DNA of 64,000 bases from Larkinella sp051857545. GTDB lineage: Bacteria; Bacteroidota; Bacteroidia; Cytophagales; Spirosomataceae. The translations under genes were made by a program, and so were the position numbers. Shown here piece by piece: positions 41,902 to 50,913 of the stretch. Location: assembly GCF_051857545.1 (NCBI RefSeq), contig NZ_JBPZHB010000006.1, positions 62,001 to 126,000 of the forward strand, in the 5' to 3' direction. Numbering within the stretch: position 1 is the first letter of the stretch; every line of letters starts with the position of its first letter. The notes below the pieces were generated by a model. The model saw only the letters and a program-made list of their open reading frames with translations, was not told where the DNA came from and ran no database searches.

Positions 41902-43587
41902 ATGAAAACCGCCTTAACCCTAAACTTCTTCCTCCTCAGCCTTTCCATCGTTTCCGCTCAGGATAAGGCCAAATCCGGCATTCCGGCCGACGCCCAAACC
42001 GCCGTTCAATCCGTGAAACCGGAAGCCATCCGCGCCCACATGCGCTTTCTGGCCGATGACGCCATGGAAGGCCGGAAACCCGGAACACGCGGCTACCGGC
42101 TGGCGGCCAATTACGTGATTTCGCAGTTTGAAGCCCTCGGCCTGCAACCGGCGGGCGACAACCTGACGTATTTGCAGAAAGTCCCGCTGCGCCAGTGGCG
42201 GGTAAACGAAGAAAACAGCTCGCTGACGCTGATCAGCAAGAAGGGTGAACAAACGCTGAACTTCGGAAAGAACTACATTTTAGCCCCGGTATATGGCAGC
42301 GAAAAAAGTGAGGTCACTGCGCCCGTTGTCTTTGTCGGTTTTGGCGTCACGGCCCCCGATTTGAACTACGACGATTATAAAAACATTGACGTCAAAGGCA
42401 AAATTGTGGCCTATTTCAACGGCGCACCGGCGGCTTTTCCGTCCAACCAGCGGGCCTATCACGGTTCGGCCAAACTGGAAAATGCGGCTGCCCACGGTGC
42501 GGTTGGCGTGATTTCGTTCAGCCTGCCCACCGATGTCCGCAACCGCATGGAAGCTTCGGCTCCACGCGCCCGGCAGGGCACCTACCGCTGGCTGGACAAG
42601 GGCGGCAAACCGCAGCGGGTTTTCCCGGAACTGAAAGGCGTCGCTTCGCTGGGTGATTCAACGGCGCGGACGGTTTTTGCCGAATCGGGCCACGCGTTGG
42701 CGGACGTCATTGCGGCTGCCAACAAGAGCATTCCACAAACATTTCCGCTCAATTTTTCGGTTCGGATGAAAACCGAAACCCAATCCGGGGGCGACATTGC
42801 CGGGTATAACGTGGTCGGTGTGCTGCCCGGAACCGACCCGGTTTTGAAGAACGAATACGTCGTGTACGTTTCGCACCTCGATCACCTCGGCATTGGCCGA
42901 CCCGTCAAGGGCGACTCGATTTACAACGGCGCACACGACAACGCGTCGGGCGTTGGCATCAACCTCGAAGCGGCCCGGATGTACGCGTCGCTGCCGACCA
43001 AACCGAAGCGTTCGATTCTGTTCGTAGGCGTCACGGCGGAGGAAATGGGGCTGTTGGGTTCCGATTATTTCGCCAGCAACCCGACGGTTCCGAAAGAATC
43101 GATTGTGGCCAACCTGTGTCTGGATATGCCGTTTTTCTTTCACCCGCTGGTCGACATTGTGCCGTATGGCTACGAGCATTCCAGCATGGCGAAGGCCGTC
43201 AATGCCGCAGCTTCGTATCTGGGCGTGAAGGTCGCCAAAGACCCCATTCCCGAGCAGGTGGTGTTCATGCGCAGCGATCATTTCAGCTTCGTTCGGCAGG
43301 GCATTCCGGCCATTTATGTCAAAAGCGGGACGGATTCGGGCAATCCGCAAGTTGACGGACTGAAGCTGAACCTCGACTGGCGGGCGACGATCTACCACTC
43401 GCCCCAGGACGAAATCGACCAGCCGTTCGACTTCAACGCGGCCGCCAAACACGCCCAGCTCCAGTTTCTGATCGGTTATCTGACCGCCCAGAATCCGGAG
43501 CGGCCCACCTGGAATCCGGGCGATTTTTTCGGGAATAAATTCGGGACAAAACCGGGGAATAAAGTACCGGCGGATAGCGGAAAATAA
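41902..43587 (+). CDS. exported M28-family metallopeptidase with PA insert
   Basis: This gene encodes 561 residues from 41902 (MKTALTLNFFLLSLSIVSAQ, signal peptide). A PA-like domain is around 110-250 (VVFVGFGVTAPDLNYDDY). The M28 zinc core is VVYVSHLDHLG (His/Asp), GAHDNASGVG (Asp), TAEEMGLLGSDYF (catalytic Glu pair), LDMPF (Asp) and RSDHFSFVRQGIPA (His). It should be a periplasmic aminopeptidase, and is the last gene of the fourth operon. Together with the M19 dipeptidase it suggests peptide or amino-acyl groups on the substrate, but peptidases of this type also occur in unrelated contexts. Confidence 0.88.
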   Translation: MKTALTLNFFLLSLSIVSAQDKAKSGIPADAQTAVQSVKPEAIRAHMRFLADDAMEGRKPGTRGYRLAANYVISQFEALGLQPAGDNLTYLQKVPLRQWRVNEENSSLTLISKKGEQTLNFGKNYILAPVYGSEKSEVTAPVVFVGFGVTAPDLNYDDYKNIDVKGKIVAYFNGAPAAFPSNQRAYHGSAKLENAAAHGAVGVISFSLPTDVRNRMEASAPRARQGTYRWLDKGGKPQRVFPELKGVASLGDSTARTVFAESGHALADVIAAANKSIPQTFPLNFSVRMKTETQSGGDIAGYNVVGVLPGTDPVLKNEYVVYVSHLDHLGIGRPVKGDSIYNGAHDNASGVGINLEAARMYASLPTKPKRSILFVGVTAEEMGLLGSDYFASNPTVPKESIVANLCLDMPFFFHPLVDIVPYGYEHSSMAKAVNAAASYLGVKVAKDPIPEQVVFMRSDHFSFVRQGIPAIYVKSGTDSGNPQVDGLKLNLDWRATIYHSPQDEIDQPFDFNAAAKHAQLQFLIGYLTAQNPERPTWNPGDFFGNKFGTKPGNKVPADSGK

Positions 43588-43742
43588 GTGTCTTACCGAC
43601 GAAACTCATCCGGCTATCGGATGACGCGAACGGATGGCGAACAATCACCGGATGAATATCGTCCGCAAACTCAGGTTAACGGGTAAAACAGTCTGTTACG
43701 GTTTGCCATGGAACATGCCGGTGGCTTGCGGTGAATGCGTTG

Positions 43743-43907
43743 CTAGGCGTAGTTTTTACTACTTTTTGTTGGTCGTTTTCTAGTTTTTTGTTGGCGCAGT
43801 TTCTTCTGCATCCGAATATATTCGCTGATCTTCTGATGTTCTTCCAGTGTTAAATCACGGCTATCAACTATAAAATCAACGTCTTTGGGTTCTTTAATGA
43901 GTCCCAT
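43743..43907 (-). CDS. 54-residue partner of the GNAT-like gene, antitoxin-like
   Basis: This short gene begins MGLIKEPKDVDFIVDSRDL, then TLEEHQKISEYIRMQKKLRQ, and ends in a basic tail (KTRKRPTKSSKNYA). It starts 5 nt after the stop of the GNAT-like gene on the same strand. The first part looks like an ordered beta/helix unit and the tail is very basic. I recall similar short proteins next to comparable genes in other Bacteroidota but cannot check. It may be an antitoxin or an adaptor. Base composition is AT-rich compared with neighbours. Confidence 0.6.
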   Translation of the reverse strand: MGLIKEPKDVDFIVDSRDLTLEEHQKISEYIRMQKKLRQQKTRKRPTKSSKNYA

Positions 43908-43912
43908 TTTGA

Positions 43913-44437
43913 TTAAGATTTGAAGTATCGGTTAATTAGTTTCAGTGCTTCTTTTGTATCGATAACCATGGTGTCACCGTACAGTATTTTAGCACCTACT
44001 GTTTGCTCATAATGGTTTTTTAGAGCCGTTTTAGCAATAAACGAAATAAAACCCTCGTATCCTTTTTCCAGAGAAACCCTACAGGCAAAAGCAACCAAAT
44101 TACCAGGAACACCCAGATACACTTTGTCTTTACCTTTATTAAACACTGCACTTTCAATTAAGTGCATAAACACATGATCTCCTTTGTCCTGAATGCTTAA
44201 TAAACCCTGGATAATAGTCGGATTGTTGACTGTCGTCAGTTTGTAAGCTTCCCGGTTTGGGTCCTTAAGCTCTTGCTTCCAATTAAACTGCCAATCTCTC
44301 TTTTTGATTTGTTTTTCATTTTGGGCTATTAATCGAGTGACTACTGTATCGAAAACTTCGCCAGTAATGGCATTTTCGATGGAATTAGTCAACTTGTCAA
44401 TTTCTATATCAAGTGGAAACGGTGGATTAGCAAGCAT
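43913..44437 (-). CDS. GNAT-fold-like protein of a two-gene module
   Basis: This 174-residue protein begins MLANPPFPLDIEIDKLTNSI. The C-terminal half reads YLGVPGNLVAFACRVSLEKG, then YEGFISFIAKTALKNHYEQT, then VGAKILYGDTMVID. That arrangement of strand, pyrophosphate-loop-like turn and helix recalls GNAT acetyltransferases. An acetyl-CoA loop (Q/RxxGxG/A) is not clear. The first half is helical and unrecognised. It is followed by a 54-residue gene and is AT-rich, suggesting acquisition. A toxin-like or defence role is possible but only an inference. Confidence 0.55.
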   Translation of the reverse strand: MLANPPFPLDIEIDKLTNSIENAITGEVFDTVVTRLIAQNEKQIKKRDWQFNWKQELKDPNREAYKLTTVNNPTIIQGLLSIQDKGDHVFMHLIESAVFNKGKDKVYLGVPGNLVAFACRVSLEKGYEGFISFIAKTALKNHYEQTVGAKILYGDTMVIDTKEALKLINRYFKS

Positions 44438-44532
44438 AATTAAAGATACAAAAAAACAGGGTTACGGCCAACCCAAGTTTCTTCTTACATAAGTTAACTA
44501 ACGGTATGTCAGTTGCTTGCTGGCTAGGTGAA

Positions 44533-46092
44533 TTAATGATCCAGATACCGCTTTAGTTCCGAATTGGTCCGAATGCCCAACTGTTCCGCTTGTGCCTCGC
44601 GCATCATCAGGGCGTAGGTGTTGTTGAAACCCAACGGTTTCAGCCAGCTTATCTGGTATTTCTTGTCAAACTCCCGGCTGACGTACTGATAAACCGCTTT
44701 GGTGCTCACTTGTAGTGTATCCGAAACCGTCAGCGGAGGTTGCAGGATGACCAGCAAGCCGGTGCCGGTATATTCCGGATAGAGATCAAGATCCCCGGCG
44801 ACCAGGGCATCGAAGCAGATTTTGGTGCCGCCCAGACCGGTTTTCGTAATCACCTCCAGCGCCGTCCGGTTTTCGACCAACTGCCGCACGATTTCGGCCA
44901 GAATGTATTGCTCCGTAAAAATCATAGCCCCGATCACAATCGCTCCCTGCCGTTTCTGGTCCTCCGGTTTCCGAAGCAAACCGGCGCTGGTCAGAAACTG
45001 CCGGGCCACGGCGGCTGGCGATTGGTGCAGGTGATCGACCTGGTAGTTCAGTTCGGTCATGGACGAATCCGAAAGCTGCCCGGCCAGCAGATCCAGCGTG
45101 GGTTGCAGTTCCGGGTGCAGTTTCAAGGTATTCTGCCGAACGACCAAAGCCGCTTCGTAGGGCGGAAACGCGTGTTTGTCGTCCGTCAGCGTCCGCAAAT
45201 TGTAGGCTTTGATGCGCCCGTCGGTTGAATAGCCGCTGATAATATCCACCAGATTGGTGCGAACAGCTTCGTACATCAAATTCTGGTCGATCAGCCGCGA
45301 CGCCAGATGCAGGTCGTACGTCCGAAGCAGAGCCGGGTAGCCATCGGCACGCCCGTAAAATTCGTGGGCAAAACCGGCACGCAAGGTCGGGCGACCCGCG
45401 CCCGGCACCAGATAGAACGACGACAGAACCGGGACGAGCAGAAAAAAAACCGCCATGATGCGAAACCGGCCCAAACCGCGCAGCTTCTGCAAACGAGCCA
45501 ACCCGGCATCCAGCAGAACGGCCAGCAGGGCCGACGGAATGGTACCGGCCAGAATCATGTTGGTGTTGTTTAGGGCAATACCGCCAAAGATGAATTCCCC
45601 CAGTCCGCCAGCCGCGAGGTAAGCCGCCAGCGTCGCGACGCCGACATTGATGACCGTGGCCGTACGGATTCCGGCAAAAATAACCGGGAGTGCCAACGGG
45701 AATTCGAGCCGAACCAGCACCTGCCAGGGCGTGAGACCCATGCCCCGCGCGGCTTCTTTCAACGCCGGACTCACTTCCCGGATGCCGACATAGGTGTTCT
45801 GAACAATGGGCAACAGCGCATATAGGAACAGGGCCACAATGGCCGGTCCCGGACCAATCCCCAGCAGCGGAATCATGAAGCCCAGCAAGGCAATGCTCGG
45901 AATGGTTTGCAGCACGCCTACCGATCCCAGAACCACCCCGACGATGCGGGGGCGAAATGTAATCAACACACCCAGTGGGATGCCAATGATGAGTGCGATG
46001 CACAGCGACAGGAACGTCAGGCCGATGTGGGTCAGCGTTTGTTCGGCCAGTTTATCCGCATGTTCAACGATGAATTCGAAAAATTCCTGCAC
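44533..46092 (-). CDS. osmoprotectant-type ABC transporter permease fused to substrate-binding domain
   Basis: This 519-residue fusion has a ProW/OpuCB-like permease at 1-230 with the EAA loop GIREVSPALKEAARGMGL (103-120). The extracytoplasmic binding domain follows at about 235-519. Binding-domain segments occur in the order GFAHEFYGRADGYP (240-253), STDGRIKAYNLRTLTDDKHAF (289-309), NYQVDHLHQSP (349-359), then IVIGAMIFTEQYILAEI (385-401), GLGGTKICFDAL (419-430) and PLGFNNTYALMM near the end. In OpuAC/OpuCC proteins as I know them the last three come first, so this domain looks circularly permuted. It is preceded by its ATPase (12-nt gap). Expected ligands are glycine betaine, choline or related quaternary amines. 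Confidence 0.88.
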   Translation of the reverse strand: MQEFFEFIVEHADKLAEQTLTHIGLTFLSLCIALIIGIPLGVLITFRPRIVGVVLGSVGVLQTIPSIALLGFMIPLLGIGPGPAIVALFLYALLPIVQNTYVGIREVSPALKEAARGMGLTPWQVLVRLEFPLALPVIFAGIRTATVINVGVATLAAYLAAGGLGEFIFGGIALNNTNMILAGTIPSALLAVLLDAGLARLQKLRGLGRFRIMAVFFLLVPVLSSFYLVPGAGRPTLRAGFAHEFYGRADGYPALLRTYDLHLASRLIDQNLMYEAVRTNLVDIISGYSTDGRIKAYNLRTLTDDKHAFPPYEAALVVRQNTLKLHPELQPTLDLLAGQLSDSSMTELNYQVDHLHQSPAAVARQFLTSAGLLRKPEDQKRQGAIVIGAMIFTEQYILAEIVRQLVENRTALEVITKTGLGGTKICFDALVAGDLDLYPEYTGTGLLVILQPPLTVSDTLQVSTKAVYQYVSREFDKKYQISWLKPLGFNNTYALMMREAQAEQLGIRTNSELKRYLDH

Positions 46093-46104
46093 GGTCGGTA
46101 CGGT

Positions 46105-47061
46105 TTACGATACGGATTGATTCTGGAGCAACTGCCCCAATGCGGGCCAGATCGTGGCCGACTGAATGGTTGTAAACCGTTGACTGGATTGGAAAACGAT
46201 GGTTTCGGAGCCGGAAAGTTCGCTCATGACATCGGCCAGTTGGGTGTGGGCCGGAAAAAGCCGCGCTTCGGGGGGCGAAGTGGCTTCATCGGGCAGATAG
46301 GGCGATAAATCCTGGAGCGAAAAGGCGTGCAACTGGAGCGACAGCCACTGATCGGCGAAAAAATTGCGAACAAATTCATTGACTGGTCGCAGGAGCAGTT
46401 CGCGGGGCGTCCCGATCTGCTGGATGCGTCCGCCGTCCATCAACGCCACACGGTCGCCGAGTTCGAACGCTTCCCGGATGTCGTGCGTCACCAAAACGAT
46501 GGTTTTTTGGCGTATTTCTTCCAGATTCCGGAATTCCCGACGAATCGCGCTTCGGGTAACGGGATCGAGTGCGCCCAACGGTTCGTCCATCAGCAGAATC
46601 GACGGTTGAGCCGCCAGCGCCCGGGCCAGCCCCACCCGCTGCCGTTGTCCGCCACTGAGCTCGCTGGGGTAGGCTTTCAGGAAGGTTTCGGGCAGGCGGA
46701 GCATCGCCATCAGTTCGCGAATGCGATCCTGAATCTTCCGTTCGTCCCATTGCAACAACCTCGGCACCAGGGCGATGTTTTCGCCGATGTTGTAATGCGG
46801 AAACAGGCCGGTTTCCTGAATCACGTAGCCAATTTCCCGCCGGAGTTCGTGGAGTTTCCGCTCGCCGATTGCCGTTCCGTTTACCTCGATGACACCGGAC
46901 GTCGGCTCAATCAGCCGGTTGATCATCTTCAGCGTGGTGGTTTTGCCGGAACCGCTGGTTCCCAGCAGCACCAGCGTTTCGCGCGCGCCCACTTCGAAGG
47001 AGACGTCATCGACGGCCAGGTGAGTCGGGTATTGTTTGGTAAGGTGACGAACAGCAATCAT
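46105..47061 (-). CDS. osmoprotectant-type ABC transporter ATPase
   Basis: This 318-residue protein has Walker A LLGTSGSGKTTTLKM (33-47), the signature LSGGQRQRVGLARAL, Walker B ILLMDEPLGALD and the switch His in VLVTHDIREAFELGD. MINRLIEPTSGVIEVNG after Walker A is typical of the ProV/OpuCA group. The C-terminal extension (about 240-318) is shorter than the CBS pair of OpuCA and has no clear CBS motif, so ionic-strength gating may differ. It lies between an acetyltransferase gene (29 nt upstream) and the permease/binding fusion. It may also serve the ATPase-less fusion at 57556-59115. Confidence 0.9.
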   Translation of the reverse strand: MIAVRHLTKQYPTHLAVDDVSFEVGARETLVLLGTSGSGKTTTLKMINRLIEPTSGVIEVNGTAIGERKLHELRREIGYVIQETGLFPHYNIGENIALVPRLLQWDERKIQDRIRELMAMLRLPETFLKAYPSELSGGQRQRVGLARALAAQPSILLMDEPLGALDPVTRSAIRREFRNLEEIRQKTIVLVTHDIREAFELGDRVALMDGGRIQQIGTPRELLLRPVNEFVRNFFADQWLSLQLHAFSLQDLSPYLPDEATSPPEARLFPAHTQLADVMSELSGSETIVFQSSQRFTTIQSATIWPALGQLLQNQSVS

Positions 47062-47090
47062 AGGAACGCTAAACAGGGTTAAGAATCAGC

Positions 47091-47651
47091 TTATTCCGTA
47101 ACTTCCCGAATCACCCGGCACGGATTACCGGCGGCAAACACATTCGCCGGAATGTCCCGCGTCACGATGCTTCCGGCCCCGATCGTGGTGTTGTCTCCGA
47201 TGGTTACGCCCGGACAAACGACGACATTGCCGGCCAACCAGACGTTGTGGCCAATCGTAATGGGTTTGGCAATATCCGATCCCTTCTGAATGCGGTGGCT
47301 GGCCAGTAGCGGATGGGAAGCAGCATACAGGCTCACATTGGGGCCAATCAGCACATTGTTGCCAATGGTGACCGGGCAATAATCCAGAATGGTGCAGTTA
47401 TAGTTGATGAAAACCGTGTCGCCGAGATGAATATAAGCGCCATAATCGCAATAGAAAGGCGGCTGAATGTCCGGATTTTTGCCAAATGATCCCAGCAGAA
47501 TGCCCAGTATTTCTTCCCGGAGCGGCTGTTCGCTGTTCAGGGTCTGGTTATACTGCATGAATAATTCCCGGGCGCGCGCCCGCATCGCCAGCAATTCGGG
47601 GTCATTGGCCCAATACCATTCCCCGGCCAGCATTTTTTCCCGTTCGCTCAT
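47091..47651 (-). CDS. maltose O-acetyltransferase-like hexapeptide-repeat transferase
   Basis: This 186-residue protein has the Maa/NodL/LacA layout. The N-terminal helical cap is EKMLAGEWYWANDPELLAMR. Left-handed beta-helix hexapeptides follow (VTIGNNVLIGPNVSLYAASH with the catalytic His, ITIGHNVWLAGNVVVCPGVT, IGDNTTIGAGSIV) and end PCRVIREV. It transfers acetyl from acetyl-CoA to a sugar or related hydroxyl. It is the first gene of the transporter operon. A functional link with the transporter is not obvious. Confidence 0.9.
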   Translation of the reverse strand: MSEREKMLAGEWYWANDPELLAMRARARELFMQYNQTLNSEQPLREEILGILLGSFGKNPDIQPPFYCDYGAYIHLGDTVFINYNCTILDYCPVTIGNNVLIGPNVSLYAASHPLLASHRIQKGSDIAKPITIGHNVWLAGNVVVCPGVTIGDNTTIGAGSIVTRDIPANVFAAGNPCRVIREVTE

Positions 47652-47879
47652 ACTCGGATTTTAGGTAGAAATACCTTCATAAATCAAGCCAATATCATAC
47701 GATTTTCTGCACAAATCATCCTGTTCCTGAAAAAGATAGCGAACGGTTTTCTCTCCTCCAGGCAAAGCCCGCAACGAATTTCCGCCACCCGGAACCGATC
47801 GCTCAATTTAACCCGCCTAAATGGACTTTTTATCAACTTTCAGACATGGTTTCTTTATCTTGAGGAAACAAATGCTAGT

Positions 47880-49796
47880 ATGTTGTCCGTTACCTACGTC
47901 GGTAAACTACTTCTTACGCTCATCGTCTGCCTAGCTCTCGCGGATTCGCTCCCGGCCCAGCCGCTGGTTTACCCATTTGGGCCAACCCAACAGACGGGCC
48001 TTCCTGCCACACTAACCCCATCGAACCAAACCACCGAACACCGGTTTGTTGTGATAAACCCCGGTTCGCAACCCGCGCCCGTGGTGATCGAGGTTGGCAA
48101 CTCAGCCGACTCGATCCGGCTGTATCAGGAACGGGGTAACATGCTGATTTTACTTGATTATACGGGCCAATTGGCCGCGACCCGCCCCCCGCCGGATCGC
48201 GTGATGCCTTACCTGCGCGACAAAAATCTGGTTTTATTTACGCTGGGTCCGGGGCAATCGGCGGCATACCGACTCCAGATTTTGAACAGGATGCGGGTAT
48301 ACTCCCGAACGTTTCCGGTCCGGCTATTCACCCCGGCGGCTTATAAGGCCAAAGAAGCGCTCTGGCTCTACGAATCCAAATACCAAAATCGCCTGGGTGA
48401 AACGTTTTTCTGGGGCATTATCCTGATGATGTTTCTTTTCACCAGCGCCCAATTCTTCCTGCTGCGCGAACGGATGTTTCTTTATTATGCGCTCTATCTA
48501 TTGCTAGTGTTAGTCCGGTTGCTGATGCTCGACGAGTTCATCGTAGTTGACACCTGGCCGGTTTTTCGGGAGATCGGCTTTACCGGACGCGTCTCACTAA
48601 CCACGTTTTTCTGGTCCTTATCGGCCTATACGTTTTTTTTGCGATCCTACGTGCAACTGGAAACCCGCGCGCCCCGTCTGAACCGGGCTTTTCGCTGGAC
48701 GGGCTGGATTTTGTTCGGACTGGGGGCATTCGACCTCTTCATTACCATGAAGCGCCTGCTGAGTCTATTCCTGTTGGTTACCTACCAGTTCCTCGAAGTC
48801 AGCCTGCTGCTTTTCGGCCTGTTCTCGCTCTGGACCCTGTGGCGGTTTTACGACGCTACGGTTAAATACCTCTTTTGGGGAATGGTATTTTTCCTCACCG
48901 GCGGACTGATCAGTTTTATCAATCAGCAGGTGTTTTATGATGTACCTGGTCTGGATTTCCGGGAAGTTCTGATCTGGGCCACCAGCTACATCGCCGAATT
49001 GCTGGCTTTCTCGATCGGTCTGGCGAAACGGCAACAACTGGCTATGCAGGAAAAATTGCAGACGCAGACGGCGCTGGTCGAACAATTGCAGGAGAATCAA
49101 CGCAAACAGGAGCAATTACTCCAGATCCGGGGCGACATTGCCCGCGATCTGCACGATGAACTCGGCTCCGAACTGAGCGGCATCAGCATCCTGAGCCAGG
49201 TGGCGATAGGGCAATTGGCCCACCAACCGGCCCAAGCCCAAACCGCTCTGACCACCATCGGCGAAACCGCCCGGCACATTATGGACCGGATGCGTGACAT
49301 CGTTTGGAGTTTAACGCTCCACCAGCCCCAAAACGACGCGGCTGTCAACCGCCTGCAGAACATGGCCGGGAGCGTGTTTGAGCATACCGGTATTCGTCCG
49401 GTTCTGGAGATTTCTGCTCAGCTTCCCGTTGCGTCCCTGCCTCCCGATCAGTGGCGTAACCTGTCATTGATTTACAAAGAAACCCTGCACAACGTCGTCA
49501 AGCACGCCCGGGCAACGGAAGTGACCATCCGGCTGGAGGCTGAAGATCCTCACACGCTTTGTCTGACGATTCACGACAACGGGATTGGGTTTTCCCCGGA
49601 TGCGCTACCGACGGGCCACGGTTTACGCAATCAGCACCACCGGGCTGCTGCATTGGGCGGCACAATTCACATCGACACCAAACCGGGGTCCGGTACCACG
49701 GTAACCCTCCGGTTTCCGGTTCAATCCATCAGTCTGGCCTTAGCCACCGTGACGCCGGTAGTTCATCAACGCTTCCGTGACGAAATGAACGCGTAG
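47880..49796 (+). CDS. 7TMR-DISM sensor histidine kinase (HisKA_3 type), orphan
   Basis: This 638-residue kinase has a signal peptide to about 26. An extracytoplasmic 7TMR-DISM-extracellular-2-like domain (about 40-150) is followed by seven membrane segments (about 175-385). A coiled coil (385-415, QEKLQTQTALVEQLQENQRK) leads to the HisKA_3 motif IARDLHDELGSELSGISIL with phospho-acceptor His425. The HATPase has ETLHNVVKHARATEV (N box), DNGIGF and GHGLRN. Such kinases pair with NarL/LuxR-type regulators, but none is adjacent; the next gene is ThuA. The extracellular domain is thought to bind carbohydrates in this family. Confidence 0.92.
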   Translation: MLSVTYVGKLLLTLIVCLALADSLPAQPLVYPFGPTQQTGLPATLTPSNQTTEHRFVVINPGSQPAPVVIEVGNSADSIRLYQERGNMLILLDYTGQLAATRPPPDRVMPYLRDKNLVLFTLGPGQSAAYRLQILNRMRVYSRTFPVRLFTPAAYKAKEALWLYESKYQNRLGETFFWGIILMMFLFTSAQFFLLRERMFLYYALYLLLVLVRLLMLDEFIVVDTWPVFREIGFTGRVSLTTFFWSLSAYTFFLRSYVQLETRAPRLNRAFRWTGWILFGLGAFDLFITMKRLLSLFLLVTYQFLEVSLLLFGLFSLWTLWRFYDATVKYLFWGMVFFLTGGLISFINQQVFYDVPGLDFREVLIWATSYIAELLAFSIGLAKRQQLAMQEKLQTQTALVEQLQENQRKQEQLLQIRGDIARDLHDELGSELSGISILSQVAIGQLAHQPAQAQTALTTIGETARHIMDRMRDIVWSLTLHQPQNDAAVNRLQNMAGSVFEHTGIRPVLEISAQLPVASLPPDQWRNLSLIYKETLHNVVKHARATEVTIRLEAEDPHTLCLTIHDNGIGFSPDALPTGHGLRNQHHRAAALGGTIHIDTKPGSGTTVTLRFPVQSISLALATVTPVVHQRFRDEMNA

Positions 49797-49958
49797 TTTT
49801 TTATCGGAAAGCCTTTTGTAGAATACCGTCTGCCTACTTCCTTCAATCACGTTACCAAAAAACGGTTTCCTGGTTCACAAAATACTACCCACGAGTAAAT
49901 CCGCGCCCAAAATTCCTTAATTTGGCAGATTAGAACCTGGATCCTAAACCGACCCTTC

Positions 49959-50861
49959 ATGAAAACCAAACGCAGAGCTTTTTTACAACAGACCTCCGGC
50001 CTGCTGGGACTCGCCGGCCTGCTGAGCCTGGCCGAAAACGAAGCCCTCGCCAACCGACTGAAATCACCGGCAAAAGCCGAAAAACCGTATATCGTTTTTG
50101 TTGCGGGCGACCATGAATACAGCGGTGAACAAACCCTGCCGCTGATTGCGGCCGAATTGGAAAAAAATTATGGCTTCCGGACCAAAGTCATCAAATCGGC
50201 TCCGGACCAGAATGCCGAAAAAAACATCCCCGGTCTGGAAGCCCTGCGGGAAGCCGATCTGGCGGTATTTTTCCTGCGGTGGCGGCAACTGCCCCCCGAC
50301 CAACTCCAGTACATCGACGAATACCTCAAATCCGGAAAACCGGTTATGGGCTTCCGGACGTCCACGCACGCGTTTAATTTCCCGAAGGGAGATGCTTCGG
50401 AGGAATGGAATGCCTTTGGCGAAAGAGCGTTTGGCTCACCGCCGGGTTGGGGCAAGGCGGGGCATACGCACTACGGCCACGAAAGCACGACCGACGTAAC
50501 GATCATTCCGGAAGCAGCAAAGAACCCCATCCTGACGGGCGTGGCCCCTTCGTTTCACGCGGCTTCGTGGCTCTACCGGGTTCGTCCGGACTATCCCCCC
50601 AAAGATGCGACGCTGCTGCTGATGGGAAAATCGGTCAATCCGGACAAACCGGCCATCGATAACCCGGTTGCCTGGACGTGGAAAAACAAAGCCAATGCGA
50701 AGGTGTTCTTCACCACCCTCGGACACCCAGAAGATTTCCAGCAGGAAAGTGTTCAGCGACTGACCATCAATGCCATACACTGGTTGCTGGGCAAGCCGGT
50801 CCCTAAAAAATGGAAGGGCAAAATAGCCATCAATGTGCCTTACCGGGGTATCGTGAAGTAG
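49959..50861 (+). CDS. exported ThuA-like domain protein
   Basis: This 300-residue protein has a Tat-type leader (MKTKRRAFLQQTSGLLGLAG). The ThuA / GATase-like fold is marked by IVFVAGDHEYSGEQTLPLIA, EADLAVFFLRWRQLPPDQLQYIDEYLKSG, KPVMGFRTSTHAF and FFTTLGHPEDFQQ. By family these are sugar-related proteins of unclear enzymology. It lies 52 bp before the haem/propeller protein, a pairing I recall as common in Planctomycetota and Bacteroidota, so the two probably work together in the periplasm. Confidence 0.88.
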   Translation: MKTKRRAFLQQTSGLLGLAGLLSLAENEALANRLKSPAKAEKPYIVFVAGDHEYSGEQTLPLIAAELEKNYGFRTKVIKSAPDQNAEKNIPGLEALREADLAVFFLRWRQLPPDQLQYIDEYLKSGKPVMGFRTSTHAFNFPKGDASEEWNAFGERAFGSPPGWGKAGHTHYGHESTTDVTIIPEAAKNPILTGVAPSFHAASWLYRVRPDYPPKDATLLLMGKSVNPDKPAIDNPVAWTWKNKANAKVFFTTLGHPEDFQQESVQRLTINAIHWLLGKPVPKKWKGKIAINVPYRGIVK

Positions 50862-50913
50862 TTGCCCAAAGTCCCGCCGTTTCGAATCCGTATTACAATT
50901 AGAAGTTATAGAA

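Noticed and set aside
44786..46003. 405-residue frame on the minus strand inside the transporter fusion
   Set aside because: It is an out-of-frame shadow of the fusion gene, rich in R, G, S and H with no membrane segments or motifs.
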